64,000 nucleotides of DNA from contig NZ_AYMQ01000125.1 of NCBI RefSeq assembly GCF_000633355.1, positions 1-64,000 of the forward strand. The letters run 5' to 3'. This stretch comes from Serratia sp. H1w (GTDB lineage Bacteria; Pseudomonadota; Gammaproteobacteria; Enterobacterales; Enterobacteriaceae). The position numbers were made by a program, and so were the translations under genes. Within the stretch, counting starts at the first letter, position 1. Every line of letters starts with the position of its first letter. This document shows, in pieces, positions 17,554 through 27,108 of the stretch. Under the pieces are notes generated by a model that saw only the letters and a list, made by a program, of their open reading frames with translations, did not search any database and was not told the DNA's origin.

Positions 17554-20151
17554 TTACACTGCGGTCTGGAAAATCACACCGTCGGCTTTTTCCGTGTACT
17601 GGGTCAACTGGTCGAAGTTCAGGTAGCGATAGGTATCCGCCGCCGTCTTGTCGACCTGCGCCATATAGGTCTGGTATTCATCTGGGGTTGGCAGGCGACC
17701 CAGCAGGGAAGCTACCGCCGCCAGCTCTGCGGACGCCAGATAAACGTTGGCACCGGTACCCAGACGGTTCGGGAAGTTACGGGTTGACGTGGATACCACG
17801 GTCGCACCATCCGCCACGCGTGCCTGGTTACCCATACACAGTGAACAACCAGGAATTTCGATACGTGCCCCGCTCTTGCCAAAGACGCTGTAGTAGCCTT
17901 CTTCGGTCAACTGGGCTGCATCCATTTTGGTTGGCGGAGCCACCCACAGGCGAGTTGGCAGTTGGCCTTTATGCTGATCCAACAGTTTACCCGCCGCACG
18001 GAAGTGACCGATGTTGGTCATGCAGGAACCGATAAATACTTCATCGATCTTGCTGTTAGCCACATCGGACAGCAGGCGCGCGTCATCTGGATCGTTCGGC
18101 GCACACAGGATAGGTTCCTTGATATCGGCCAGATCGATTTCGATCACGGCGGCATATTCTGCATCCGCATCGCCTTCCAGCAACTGTGGATCCGCCAGCC
18201 ATTTTTCCATGCCCTGAATACGACGTTCCAAGGTACGGCGATCGCCATAACCTTCGGAGATCATCCACTTCAGCAGCACGATATTAGAGCTGAGATATTC
18301 GCCGATCGGTGCCTGATCCAGTTTGATGGTGCAACCGGCGGCGGAACGTTCTGCCGAAGCATCGGTCAGTTCAAACGCCTGCTCGACTTTCAGTTCCGGC
18401 AGACCTTCGATCTCCAGAATGCGGCCAGAGAAGATGTTCTTCTTGCCCTTCTTCTCTACGGTCAACAGACCCTGTTGGATCGCGTAGTAAGGGATGGCAT
18501 GCACTAGGTCACGCAGGGTGATACCAGGCTGCATTTTGCCCTTGAAACGCACCAACACTGACTCAGGCATATCCAGCGGCATCACGCCGGTCGCAGCAGC
18601 AAAAGCCACCAAACCAGAACCGGCCGGGAAGGAAATGCCGATCGGGAAGCGGGTGTGGGAGTCACCACCGGTACCGACGGTATCCGGCAGCAGCATGCGG
18701 TTCAGCCAGGAGTGGATCACTCCATCGCCAGGGCGTAGCGAAACACCACCACGGTTCATGATGAAATCCGGCAGCGTATGGTGAGTCGTCACATCCACCG
18801 GTTTCGGGTACGCGGCAGTATGACAGAACGACTGCATCACCAGATCGGCAGAGAAGCCCAGGCAAGCCAGATCTTTCAGCTCGTCACGGGTCATCGGGCC
18901 GGTGGTATCTTGTGAACCGACCGAGGTCATCTTAGGTTCGCAATATTCGCCAGGGCGAACACCGGCAACGCCACAGGCACGACCAACCATTTTCTGTGCC
19001 AGTGAGAAGCCCTTGTTGCTAGCCGCAATCGGCTTGGCAATACGGAACACTTCGCTGTGCGGCAGGCCCAGCGCTTCACGCGCCTTGGTAGTCAGGCCAC
19101 GGCCGATAATCAGAGGAATACGGCCACCGGCACGTACTTCATCCAACAGCACATCGGTTTTCAGCTCGAAATTGGCAACCAGTTCACCGGTTTCATGATT
19201 ACGCACTTCGCCTTTGTACGGGAAGATGTCGATCACATCGCCCATATTCAGGTCGGAGACGTCCACTTCGATCGGCAATGCACCGGCATCTTCCATCGTG
19301 TTGAAGAAGATTGGCGCAATCTTGCCGCCCAGCACCACACCGCCACCGCGCTTGTTCGGCACGTAAGGGATGTCGTCGCCCATAAACCACAGCACCGAGT
19401 TGGTGGCGGACTTACGGGAAGAACCGGTACCGACTACGTCACCGACGTAGGCCAGCGGGAAACCTTTCTTGTTCAGTTCTTCAATCTGCTTGATCGGGCC
19501 AACACTACCCGGCTGATCCGGGAAGATGCCTTCACGTTCGCTCTTGAGCATGGCCAAAGCATGCAGTGGGATATCTGGACGTGACCAGGCATCCGGCGCC
19601 GGTGACAGATCGTCGGTGTTGGTTTCACCAGTCACTTTGAACACGGTTACGGTGATCTTTTCCGCCAACGGTGAACGTGACAGATACCATTCGGCATCGG
19701 CCCAGGACTGCATGATCTGCTTGGCGTGCGGGTTACCGGCTTTGGCTTTTTCTTCTACGTCGTAGAAGTTATCAAACATCAGCAGCGTATGGGAAAGCGC
19801 CTTGGCAGCGATCGGTGCCAGCTTTTCGTTATCCAACGCATCGATCAGCGGATGAATGTTGTAACCGCCCTGCATGGTGCCTAGCAATTCAATAGCTTTT
19901 TCGGGGGTAACCAGGGGGGAAGTGGCTTCGCCTTTGGCGACGGCTGCCAGAAAACCTGCTTTGACATAGGCGGCTTCGTCGACGCCCGGTGGTACACGGT
20001 TAATCAGCAGGTCTAACAGAAATTCTTCTTCGCCTTTTGGCGGATTTTTTAATGATTCAACCAGCGCTGCCATTTGTGTCGCATCTAATGGCTTAGGGAC
20101 GATGCCCTCTGCAGCACGCTCGGCCACGTGCTTACGGTATTCTTCTAGCAC
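17554..20151 (-). CDS. acnB: Aconitate hydratase B
   Basis: TCA-cycle enzyme that interconverts citrate and isocitrate through a 4Fe-4S cluster. The 865-residue protein is collinear with E. coli AcnB: N-terminal HEAT-like domain (1-160), swivel domain (about 170-370), then the catalytic domains. Cluster cysteines are visible in [10 protein letters not shown] and [10 protein letters not shown] near the C-terminus. It starts with GTG ([16 protein letters not shown]) after GAGGAG. The apo-protein binds RNA in other enterobacteria, so autoregulation is possible but not shown by the sequence. A strong terminator follows. Confidence 0.98.
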   Translation of the reverse strand: MLEEYRKHVAERAAEGIVPKPLDATQMAALVESLKNPPKGEEEFLLDLLINRVPPGVDEAAYVKAGFLAAVAKGEATSPLVTPEKAIELLGTMQGGYNIHPLIDALDNEKLAPIAAKALSHTLLMFDNFYDVEEKAKAGNPHAKQIMQSWADAEWYLSRSPLAEKITVTVFKVTGETNTDDLSPAPDAWSRPDIPLHALAMLKSEREGIFPDQPGSVGPIKQIEELNKKGFPLAYVGDVVGTGSSRKSATNSVLWFMGDDIPYVPNKRGGGVVLGGKIAPIFFNTMEDAGALPIEVDVSDLNMGDVIDIFPYKGEVRNHETGELVANFELKTDVLLDEVRAGGRIPLIIGRGLTTKAREALGLPHSEVFRIAKPIAASNKGFSLAQKMVGRACGVAGVRPGEYCEPKMTSVGSQDTTGPMTRDELKDLACLGFSADLVMQSFCHTAAYPKPVDVTTHHTLPDFIMNRGGVSLRPGDGVIHSWLNRMLLPDTVGTGGDSHTRFPIGISFPAGSGLVAFAAATGVMPLDMPESVLVRFKGKMQPGITLRDLVHAIPYYAIQQGLLTVEKKGKKNIFSGRILEIEGLPELKVEQAFELTDASAERSAAGCTIKLDQAPIGEYLSSNIVLLKWMISEGYGDRRTLERRIQGMEKWLADPQLLEGDADAEYAAVIEIDLADIKEPILCAPNDPDDARLLSDVANSKIDEVFIGSCMTNIGHFRAAGKLLDQHKGQLPTRLWVAPPTKMDAAQLTEEGYYSVFGKSGARIEIPGCSLCMGNQARVADGATVVSTSTRNFPNRLGTGANVYLASAELAAVASLLGRLPTPDEYQTYMAQVDKTAADTYRYLNFDQLTQYTEKADGVIFQTAV

Positions 20152-20515
20152 GACTTTCTCCTCGCTCTCATTGTCATTTATTGTGCCTGGCGTTTTATAT
20201 TCAAACCGGGTTTAGCGCACGGCGATATTTGACGGGGCACTGCTGTCGATATCCTGGACTGTAAGTAAGGTACAGTGCCCGGTTCCGCCCAGCCAGCATA
20301 TCAGGATTTGAATCGGTTGTTAATTCGTTCACATAAAAGCAACATTAAATCTTTGCTGAATCGTTGACCGCAGCGTAATCGGCTGCAAAGCAGACGGGAC
20401 GGGCTCGGGTTGGTGACGGCACAAACGCATAATCAGCCAGATGAGCACAACATAACGTCCATACTTTTACAATGGTTATCGATGGAATTGGGGAAAATTG
20501 GTGAACGCCAGGCAC

Positions 20516-20539
20516 AAAAAAACCGCCATAAAGACGGTT
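20516..20539 (-). terminator. Orphan rho-independent terminator
   Basis: On the minus strand AACCGTC and GGCGGTT pair (one mismatch) around TTTAT and run into a T-tract of at least five. It lies 150 bp after the lpd terminator and 365 bp before acnB. Confidence 0.75.
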
Positions 20540-20650
20540 CTTTTGTATCCGGGCGGTGTTAGCAGGCACCGAACGGATTTCTTATATCGTTAAAGAACGA
20601 TACAAGCGCTGATGAACAAAGCCATTGTGCGTAAATTTGGTTAAAAAATC
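20516..20650 (-). ncRNA. Candidate small RNA ending at an orphan terminator
   Basis: Between the lpd terminator and the orphan terminator lie about 150 bp with no gene. The minus strand reads through a small hairpin (ATCGTT-AAAG-AACGAT, 20586-20601) and ends in a U-tract terminator, the layout of a short transcript. No convincing promoter was fixed, so this is tentative; the 5' end is a guess. Confidence 0.2.
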
Positions 20651-20688
20651 CACCATTGGGATGCGGCGTAACGGGCGCAGCCGCCAAT

Positions 20689-20713
20689 AAAAACGGCCCC
20701 TTTACAGGAGCCG
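20689..20713 (-). terminator. Terminator of lpd
   Basis: On the minus strand CGGCTCC and GGGGCCG form a stem with a 6-nt loop followed by TTTTT, 26 bases after the lpd stop. Confidence 0.88.
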
Positions 20714-20738
20714 CTTATCGACCTTCAAACCGCAGAAA

Positions 20739-22163
20739 TTACTTCTTCTTGGCTTTCGGGTTTGGCAGATCGGTGATGCTACCTTCGTAGATCTCTGCTG
20801 CCAGGCCTACGGATTCGTGCAAGGTCGGGTGAGCGTGGATGGTCAGCGCGATATCTTCTGCGTCACAACCCATCTCGATAGCCAGACCGATCTCACCCAG
20901 CAGCTCGCCGCCGTTGGTGCCGACAATAGCACCACCGATGATACGGTGAGTTTCTTTGTCGAAGATCAGTTTGGTCATACCGTCTGCACAGTCAGAAGCG
21001 ATAGCACGGCCTGAAGCTGCCCACGGGAAGGTGGAAGTTTCATAGCTGATGCCTTTCTCTTTGGCTTCTTTCTCGGTCAAACCTACCCATGCGACTTCTG
21101 GCTCGGTGTAAGCGATAGATGGGATCACTTTCGGGTCGAAGTAGTGCTTCATACCGGCGATAACTTCAGCGGCTACGTGGCCTTCATGCACGCCTTTGTG
21201 CGCCAGCATCGGTTGACCGACGATGTCACCAATCGCGAAGATGTGCGGCACGTTGGTACGCAGCTGTTTGTCGACGTGGATAAAGCCACGATCGTCAACC
21301 TCAACACCGGCTTGGCCAGCGTCCAGCAGTTTACCGTTAGGTACACGGCCGATCGCCACCAGCACCGCGTCGTAACGCTGTGGTTCCGCAGGGGCTTTTT
21401 TACCTTCCATCGTAACGTAGATGCCGTCTTCTTTGGCTTCTACCGCGGTCACTTTGGTTTCCAGCATCAGGTTGAACTGCTTGCTGATACGCTTGGTAAA
21501 GACTTTCACCACGTCTTTGTCTGCTGCCGGGATCACCTGGTCAAACATTTCAACCACGTCGATTTTTGAACCCAGAGCATGGTATACGGTGCCCATTTCC
21601 AGGCCGATGATACCACCGCCCATAACCAGCAAACGCTCTGGAACGGTTTTCAGCGCCAGTGCATCGGTGGAATCCCACACGCGTGGATCTTCATGAGGAA
21701 TAAATGGCAGTTGGATCGGACGGGAACCTGCGGCGATGATGGCATTGTCGAAGTTGATGGTGGTGGCACCATTCTCGCCTTCAACGACCAGCGTGTTGGC
21801 ACCGGTGAATTTGCCCAGACCGTTAACGACTTTAACTTTACGGCCTTTAGCCATGCCAGCCAGACCACCGGTCAGCTGATTGATGACTTTCTCTTTCCAG
21901 ACGCGCACTTTGTCGATGTCGGTTTTCGGCTCGCCGAAAACGATGCCGTGTTCGGCCAACGCTTTGGCTTCTTCGATCACTTTGGCAACGTGCAACAGCG
22001 CTTTGGAAGGGATACAGCCTACGTTCAGGCAAACACCACCCAGAGTGGAGTAACGCTCAACCAGAATGGTTTCAAGACCTAAGTCAGCGCAACGAAAAGC
22101 AGCAGAGTAACCTGCAGGGCCCGCCCCAAGTACCACGACCTGAGTTTTAATTTCAGTACTCAT
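20739..22163 (-). CDS. lpd: Dihydrolipoamide dehydrogenase (E3)
   Basis: FAD flavoprotein that reoxidises lipoyl groups of pyruvate and 2-oxoglutarate dehydrogenases and the glycine cleavage system, reducing NAD+. The 474-residue protein has the FAD-binding GAGPAG motif, the redox disulfide CLNVGC (about 45-50), the NAD-binding GGGIIGLEMG, and the catalytic HAHPTLHE near residue 444. Two adjacent ATGs exist (22166 and 22163); the second fits the AAGAGG ribosome site and the E. coli start. It has its own promoter region downstream of aceF. Confidence 0.98.
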   Translation of the reverse strand: MSTEIKTQVVVLGAGPAGYSAAFRCADLGLETILVERYSTLGGVCLNVGCIPSKALLHVAKVIEEAKALAEHGIVFGEPKTDIDKVRVWKEKVINQLTGGLAGMAKGRKVKVVNGLGKFTGANTLVVEGENGATTINFDNAIIAAGSRPIQLPFIPHEDPRVWDSTDALALKTVPERLLVMGGGIIGLEMGTVYHALGSKIDVVEMFDQVIPAADKDVVKVFTKRISKQFNLMLETKVTAVEAKEDGIYVTMEGKKAPAEPQRYDAVLVAIGRVPNGKLLDAGQAGVEVDDRGFIHVDKQLRTNVPHIFAIGDIVGQPMLAHKGVHEGHVAAEVIAGMKHYFDPKVIPSIAYTEPEVAWVGLTEKEAKEKGISYETSTFPWAASGRAIASDCADGMTKLIFDKETHRIIGGAIVGTNGGELLGEIGLAIEMGCDAEDIALTIHAHPTLHESVGLAAEIYEGSITDLPNPKAKKK

Positions 22164-22262
22164 CATGACCTCTTAATTGTTTGTCCGGCGGGTCAGACGT
22201 CATTTTTATTGCTAATCGATCTCATAACGCCCTTCATCCACCGGGACGCATACACCGCGAGC

Positions 22263-22290
22263 AGTTTACAGAATTGTTAATAATCTGCAA
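22263..22290 (-). promoter_or_regulatory. lpd promoter candidate
   Basis: TTGCAG (-35, 22285-22290) and TAAACT (-10, 22263-22268) are 16 bp apart on the minus strand. The block AACAATTCTGTAAACT resembles the corresponding E. coli lpd promoter sequence as I remember it, which supports independent lpd transcription. Confidence 0.55.
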
Positions 22291-22326
22291 AGCGTGTTCG
22301 AGTGACCCGTGTCCCAACAATTCTGT
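22268..22326. repeat. Perfect 11-bp inverted repeat at the lpd promoter
   Basis: ACAGAATTGTT (22268-22278) and AACAATTCTGT (22316-22326) are exact inverted copies 37 bp apart. The downstream copy touches the -10 box. Such spacing suggests paired protein sites or a long hairpin in an aceF-lpd readthrough RNA. Confidence 0.7.
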
Positions 22327-22368
22327 CGAGTCATGCAAAACCCGACAAAACTGCTACTGAATTACTAA

Positions 22369-22388
22369 GGGCGCAGCATGCTGCGCCC
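22369..22388. repeat. Family A palindromic repeat, copy 4
   Basis: A perfect 20-bp palindrome (GGGCGCAGCA and its complement), flanked by AAGGG/CCCTT and a T5 run on the plus strand. It begins 7 bases beyond the aceF stop codon and could attenuate aceF-lpd readthrough or stabilise the aceEF message. Confidence 0.75.
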
Positions 22389-22395
22389 TTTTTCA

Positions 22396-24267
22396 TTACA
22401 TCACCAGACGGCGAATGTCGGCCAGCATGTTGTTGATGATGGTGATGAAGCGCGCACCATCAGCACCGTCAATCACACGGTGGTCGAAGGAGAGCGACAT
22501 TGGCATCATCAGACGCGGCAGGAACTCTTTGCCGTTCCAGACTGGCTCAATCGCCGACTTGGAGACACCGAGGATAGCCACTTCCGGCGCGTTAACAATC
22601 GGCGCGAAGTGAGTTGTCCCGATACCACCCAAGCTGGAGATGGTGAAGCAACCGCCCTGCATTTCGCCAGCGGTCAGCTTGCCGTCACGAGCTTTCTTGG
22701 AGATCGCCATCAGTTCACGGGACAGTTCAGTGATGCTCTTCTTGTTCACATCCTTGAAGACCGGAACCACCAGACCATTTGGCGTATCTACCGCCACACC
22801 GATGTTGATGTACTTTTTCAGCGTCAGCTTCTGGCCATCTTCGGACAGTGAGCTGTTGAAGCGTGGCATCTGCTCAAGAGCAGCAGCAACGGCTTTCATG
22901 ATGAACACTACCGGGGTGAACTTCACGTCCAGCTTACGCTTGGCAGCTTCGTCGTTCTGCAGCTTACGGAACGCTTCCAGATCGGTGATATCGGTTTTGT
23001 CGAAGTGAGTCACGTGCGGGATCATCACCCAGTTGCGGCTCAGGTTGGCACCAGAGATTTTCTGGATGCGGCCCAGTTCAACTTCTTCGATCTCACCAAA
23101 CTTGCTGAAGTCCACTTTCGGCCATGGCAGCATGCCTGGCAGACCACCACCGGTTGCGGCAGGGGCAGCTTCGGCGCGTTTGACCGCGTCTTTCACGTAA
23201 GTCTGTACGTCTTCGCGCAGGATACGGCCTTTACGGCCCGTGCCCTTCACTTTCGCCAGGTTTACACCGAACTCACGCGCCAGACGGCGGATGACCGGGG
23301 TGGCGTGCACGTAGGCGTCGTTCTCGGCAAACTCGCCTTTACCTGCGGCAGCAGCAGGAGCTGCAGCTTTGGCTTCTTGCTTGGCCGGAGCCGGGGCAGC
23401 TTCTGCTTTCTGAGCTGGCACAGCGGCTGGTGCAGCACCTTCCACTTCGAAGACCATGATCAGAGAACCGGTTTTCACTTTATCGCCGGTAGCGATTTTG
23501 ATCTCTTTCACGGTGCCCGCGAACGGAGCCGGAACTTCCATAGAAGCCTTGTCACCTTCAACGGTGATCAGTGACTGCTCAGCGGCAACTTTATCGCCCA
23601 CTTTCACCATCACTTCGGTCACTTCTACTTCGTCGCCGCCAATGTCTGGCACTTCGACGTTTTTCGCCGCGCTTGCCGCAGGAGCAGCAGCCGGAGCCGC
23701 CTGGGTAGCCGCAGCAGCAGGGGCAGCAGAAGCCGCGCCAGCCACTTCGAAGACCATAATCAGGGAACCGGTTTTCACTTTATCGCCGGTGTTGATTTTG
23801 ATCTCTTTGACGGTACCGGCGAACGGTGCAGGCACTTCCATTGAAGCCTTGTCGCCTTCAACGGTGATCAGAGACTGCTCGGCAGTCACGGTATCGCCAA
23901 CCTTCACCAGGATCTCGGTGACTTCAACTTCGTCAGCCCCGATGTCCGGTACTGCAACGTCTTTGGCTGCGGCAGCGGCCGGAGCTGCGGCCGGTTTTTC
24001 TTCTGCCTTGGCGGCTGGTGCAGCGGCTGCCGCACCTTCTGCTTCAAAGATCATCAGCAGTTTGCCCGTCTCGGTTTTATCACCGACGGCCACTTTGATC
24101 TCTTTCACTACGCCTGCCTGTGGCGAAGGCACTTCCATGGAGGCCTTGTCGCCTTCCACGGTGATCAGCGATTGTTCAACTTCAACCTTATCGCCAACCT
24201 TCACCAGGATCTCGGTGATTTCAACTTCATCTGCACCGATGTCCGGTACTTTGATTTCGATAGACAT
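22396..24267 (-). CDS. aceF: Pyruvate dehydrogenase E2, dihydrolipoamide acetyltransferase
   Basis: Core of the pyruvate dehydrogenase complex; transfers acetyl groups to CoA. The 623-residue protein has three lipoyl domains with lipoylated lysines K41, K140 and K240 (each in EGDKASMEV), Ala/Pro-rich linkers, a peripheral-subunit-binding domain (about 320-360), and the catalytic domain with [13 protein letters not shown] near the C-terminus. It is 13 bp after aceE with an AGAGG ribosome site, so the two are co-transcribed. Domains 2 and 3 are almost identical to each other and differ more from domain 1. Confidence 0.98.
   Translation of the reverse strand: MSIEIKVPDIGADEVEITEILVKVGDKVEVEQSLITVEGDKASMEVPSPQAGVVKEIKVAVGDKTETGKLLMIFEAEGAAAAAPAAKAEEKPAAAPAAAAAKDVAVPDIGADEVEVTEILVKVGDTVTAEQSLITVEGDKASMEVPAPFAGTVKEIKINTGDKVKTGSLIMVFEVAGAASAAPAAAATQAAPAAAPAASAAKNVEVPDIGGDEVEVTEVMVKVGDKVAAEQSLITVEGDKASMEVPAPFAGTVKEIKIATGDKVKTGSLIMVFEVEGAAPAAVPAQKAEAAPAPAKQEAKAAAPAAAAGKGEFAENDAYVHATPVIRRLAREFGVNLAKVKGTGRKGRILREDVQTYVKDAVKRAEAAPAATGGGLPGMLPWPKVDFSKFGEIEEVELGRIQKISGANLSRNWVMIPHVTHFDKTDITDLEAFRKLQNDEAAKRKLDVKFTPVVFIMKAVAAALEQMPRFNSSLSEDGQKLTLKKYINIGVAVDTPNGLVVPVFKDVNKKSITELSRELMAISKKARDGKLTAGEMQGGCFTISSLGGIGTTHFAPIVNAPEVAILGVSKSAIEPVWNGKEFLPRLMMPMSLSFDHRVIDGADGARFITIINNMLADIRRLVM
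23443..24264 (-). repeat. Triplicated lipoyl-domain coding repeats in aceF
   Basis: Three direct copies of about 220 bp (24043-24264, 23743-23961, 23443-23661) spaced about 300 bp. Copies 2 and 3 share long near-identical stretches; copy 1 has diverged in its second half. This reflects the known three-lipoyl-domain E2 architecture. Confidence 0.85.
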
Positions 24268-24280
24268 TATTCAGTACCTC

Positions 24281-26944
24281 TTAGGCCAGACGCGGGTTAA
24301 CTTTTTCTGGGTTGATGTCGAATTTCTTAATCGCATCAGCGACCACAGAAGCTTCAATTTCACCGCGTTTAGCCAGTTCACCCAGAGCAGCAACCACCAC
24401 GTAAGAAGCATCAACTTCGAAGTGGTGACGCAGGTTTTCGCGGCTGTCTGAACGACCGAAGCCGTCAGTACCCAGTACGCGATAATCGCTGGCTGGCACG
24501 AAAGTACGAACCTGCTCGGCGAACAGTTTCATGTAGTCGGTAGACGCTACCGCTGGCGCTTCGTTCATCACCTGAGCGATGTAAGGCACGCGTGGGGTTT
24601 CGGTTGGGTGCAGCATGTTCCAACGCTCACAGTCCTGACCGTCGCGCGCCAGTTCGGTGAAGGAGGTTACGCTGTAGGTGTCGGAACCCACGCCGTAGTC
24701 GTTCGCCAGGATCTGCGCAGCTTCACGCACGTGACGCAGGATCGAACCGGAACCCAGCAGCTGTACTTTGCCTTTCTTGCCTTCCAGGGTTTCCAGTTTA
24801 TAGATACCTTTACGGATACCTTCTTCTGCGCCCTGTGGCATGGCTGGCATGTGGTAGTTTTCGTTCAGCGTGGTCAGGTAGTAGTAGACGTTTTCTTGCG
24901 CGTCACCGTACATACGAACCAGACCGTCATGCATGATCACTGCCACTTCATACGCGTAAGCCGGATCGTAGGAGATGCAGTTAGGGATGGTCAGAGACTG
25001 AATGTGGCTGTGGCCATCTTCGTGCTGCAGACCTTCGCCGTTCAGGGTAGTACGACCTGAAGTCCCGCCGATCAGGAAGCCACGTGCCTGTTGGTCACCC
25101 GCTGCCCAGCACAGGTCGCCGATACGTTGGAAACCGAACATGGAGTAGTAGATGTAGAACGGGATCATTGGCAGATCGTTGGTGCTGTAGGAAGTCGCTG
25201 CGGCCAACCAGGAAGAGGCTGCGCCCAGTTCGTTGATACCTTCCTGCAGGATCTGGCCTTTCTCGTCTTCTTTGTAGTAAGCAACCTGCTCACGGTCCTG
25301 CGGAGTATATTGCTGGCCGTTCGGGCTGTAGATACCGATCTGACGGAACAGACCTTCCATACCGAAGGTACGCGCTTCGTCGGCGATGATTGGCACCAGG
25401 CGATCTTTGATCGACTTGTTCTTCAACATCACGTTCAGGGCACGCACAAAGGCGATGGTGGTAGAGATCTCTTTGTTCTGCTCTTCCAGCAGTGAGCTGA
25501 AGTCTGCCAGAGCTGGCATTTCCAGCTTCTCGGTGAACTTCGGCATGCGGGTTGGCACATAGCCTGCCAGCGCCTGACGACGTTCGTGCAGATATTTGTA
25601 CTCTTCGGACTCTTTCTCGAAGGTGATGTATGGCAGTTTTTCGATGTCGGCATCGGCAACTGGCACATTGAAACGATCGCGGAAGTGGTGAACCCCTTCC
25701 ATGTTCATTTTCTTCACCTGGTGAGCGATGTTTTTACCTTCCGCAGTCTCACCCATGCCGTAACCTTTGATGGTATGGGCCAGGATCACGGTTGGTTTGC
25801 CTTGGGTATCCTGCGCTTTTTTCAGTGCAGCAAAGACTTTCTTCGGATCGTGACCACCACGGTTCAGCGCCCAGATCTCGTCGTCGGTCATATCTTTGAC
25901 CAGCGCGGCGGTTTCTGGGAAGCGGCCGAAGAAGTGCTCACGCACGTAAGCGCCGTCTTTGGATTTGAAGGTCTGGTAGTCGCCGTCCAGAGTTTCGTTC
26001 ATCAGTTGGATCAGCTTGCCGCTGGTGTCTTTACGCAGCAGTTCATCCCAACGACCACCCCAGATCACTTTCAGCACCTGCCAGCCAGCACCTGCGAAGA
26101 TGCCTTCCAGCTCGTTGATGATCTTGCCGTTGCCGGTAACCGGGCCATCCAGACGTTGCAGGTTACAGTTGATGACGAATACCAGGTTGTCCAGCTTCTC
26201 ACGGGTCGCGATGGTGATCGCGCCTTTGGATTCCGGTTCGTCCATCTCGCCGTCGCCCAGGAAGGCATAAACGGTCTGGCCAGAGGTGTCTTTCAGACCA
26301 CGGTGCTCCAGATATTTGAGGAACTTGGCCTGGTAGATGGCGCTGATTGGGCCCAGACCCATGGAGACGGTCGGGAACTGCCAGAATTCAGGCATCAGTT
26401 TTGGATGCGGGTAAGAGGACAGGCCTTTACCGTGCACTTCCTGACGGAAGTTGTTCATTTGATCTTCGGTCAGGCGGCCTTCAAGGAAGGCACGTGCATA
26501 AACGCCCGGAGAGATGTGGCCCTGGAAGTAAACCAGATCGCCGCCGTCTTTCTCGTTGCGAGCACGGAAGAAGTGGTTAAAGCAGACTTCATAGAAGGTC
26601 GCGGAAGATTGGAAGGAAGCCATGTGGCCGCCCAGATCCAGATCTTTTTTCGAAGCACGCAACACGGTCATCACGGCGTTCCAACGGATGGCAGAACGAA
26701 TACGACGCTCCAGATCCAGGTTGCCCGGGTATGCCGGTTCGTCTTCTACCGCGATGGTGTTGACGTAGTTGTTAGCCGCAGCACCTGCTGCAACGCTAAC
26801 ACCGCCCTTGCGGGCTTCGCCCAAAACCTGATCAATCAGGAACTGAGCGCGTTCAACACCCTCTTCACGGATGACCGATTCGATCGCCTGCAGCCAGTCG
26901 CGGGTTTCGATCGGATCCACGTCATTGTTTAAACGTTCTGACAT
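24281..26944 (-). CDS. aceE: Pyruvate dehydrogenase E1 (homodimeric)
   Basis: Thiamine-diphosphate enzyme that decarboxylates pyruvate and reductively acetylates the E2 lipoyl group. The 887-residue product has the same length as E. coli AceE and is highly similar throughout. The ThDP-binding motif GDGEMDEPESKGAI...NLVFVINCN is intact, as are the catalytic-loop region HHFRDRFNVPV and the C-terminal transketolase-like domain. An AAGGAA ribosome site precedes the ATG. A long hairpin sits in the leader between pdhR and aceE. Confidence 0.98.
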   Translation of the reverse strand: MSERLNNDVDPIETRDWLQAIESVIREEGVERAQFLIDQVLGEARKGGVSVAAGAAANNYVNTIAVEDEPAYPGNLDLERRIRSAIRWNAVMTVLRASKKDLDLGGHMASFQSSATFYEVCFNHFFRARNEKDGGDLVYFQGHISPGVYARAFLEGRLTEDQMNNFRQEVHGKGLSSYPHPKLMPEFWQFPTVSMGLGPISAIYQAKFLKYLEHRGLKDTSGQTVYAFLGDGEMDEPESKGAITIATREKLDNLVFVINCNLQRLDGPVTGNGKIINELEGIFAGAGWQVLKVIWGGRWDELLRKDTSGKLIQLMNETLDGDYQTFKSKDGAYVREHFFGRFPETAALVKDMTDDEIWALNRGGHDPKKVFAALKKAQDTQGKPTVILAHTIKGYGMGETAEGKNIAHQVKKMNMEGVHHFRDRFNVPVADADIEKLPYITFEKESEEYKYLHERRQALAGYVPTRMPKFTEKLEMPALADFSSLLEEQNKEISTTIAFVRALNVMLKNKSIKDRLVPIIADEARTFGMEGLFRQIGIYSPNGQQYTPQDREQVAYYKEDEKGQILQEGINELGAASSWLAAATSYSTNDLPMIPFYIYYSMFGFQRIGDLCWAAGDQQARGFLIGGTSGRTTLNGEGLQHEDGHSHIQSLTIPNCISYDPAYAYEVAVIMHDGLVRMYGDAQENVYYYLTTLNENYHMPAMPQGAEEGIRKGIYKLETLEGKKGKVQLLGSGSILRHVREAAQILANDYGVGSDTYSVTSFTELARDGQDCERWNMLHPTETPRVPYIAQVMNEAPAVASTDYMKLFAEQVRTFVPASDYRVLGTDGFGRSDSRENLRHHFEVDASYVVVAALGELAKRGEIEASVVADAIKKFDINPEKVNPRLA

Positions 26945-26978
26945 GGTGGTATTCCTTATCTGTCTAATGGTTTGTTTG

Positions 26979-27024
26979 GAGCCTGTCTTCCTGCACTCTG
27001 CGCAAAATGCACGAAGACAGGCTC
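26979..27024 (-). promoter_or_regulatory. Long hairpin in the pdhR-aceE spacer
   Basis: Perfect 12-bp arms GAGCCTGTCTTC (26979-26990) and GAAGACAGGCTC (27013-27024); inside them a further TGCA/TGCA pairing extends the stem after one mismatch. No U-run follows, so it more likely controls mRNA processing or stability ahead of aceE, whose start is 35 bases away. Confidence 0.6.
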
Positions 27025-27108
27025 ATCAGTTTGGTTGCCGCTTAAGTACTTAACTAAGCACTCCGAGCTTCATCTCAACAAGCTGGTGTGCCTTGAGGAG
27101 AACCACTC

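Larger units (their letters stand above)
20152..20738. other. 587-bp lpd-acnB intergenic region
   Basis: No credible protein gene is seen; E. coli carries yacH in this interval and it is absent here. The region holds the lpd terminator (20689-20713), a second minus-strand terminator (20516-20539) that closes no known gene, and about 360 bp of acnB upstream sequence with a TATAAA-like element close to the gene. The 74-codon minus-strand frame at 20345-20569 runs through the second terminator and is not supported. Confidence 0.6.

Noticed and set aside
20345-20569. 74-codon minus-strand frame between lpd and acnB
   Set aside because: It runs through a rho-independent terminator and has no ribosome site or recognisable domain.
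23456-24451. 331-codon plus-strand frame, Ser/Pro/Ala-rich with internal repeats
   Set aside because: It is the reverse reading of the three lipoyl domains and linkers of aceF.
25586-26932. 448-codon plus-strand frame
   Set aside because: Antisense to the highly conserved aceE; long only because strong codon bias removes stops on the opposite strand.
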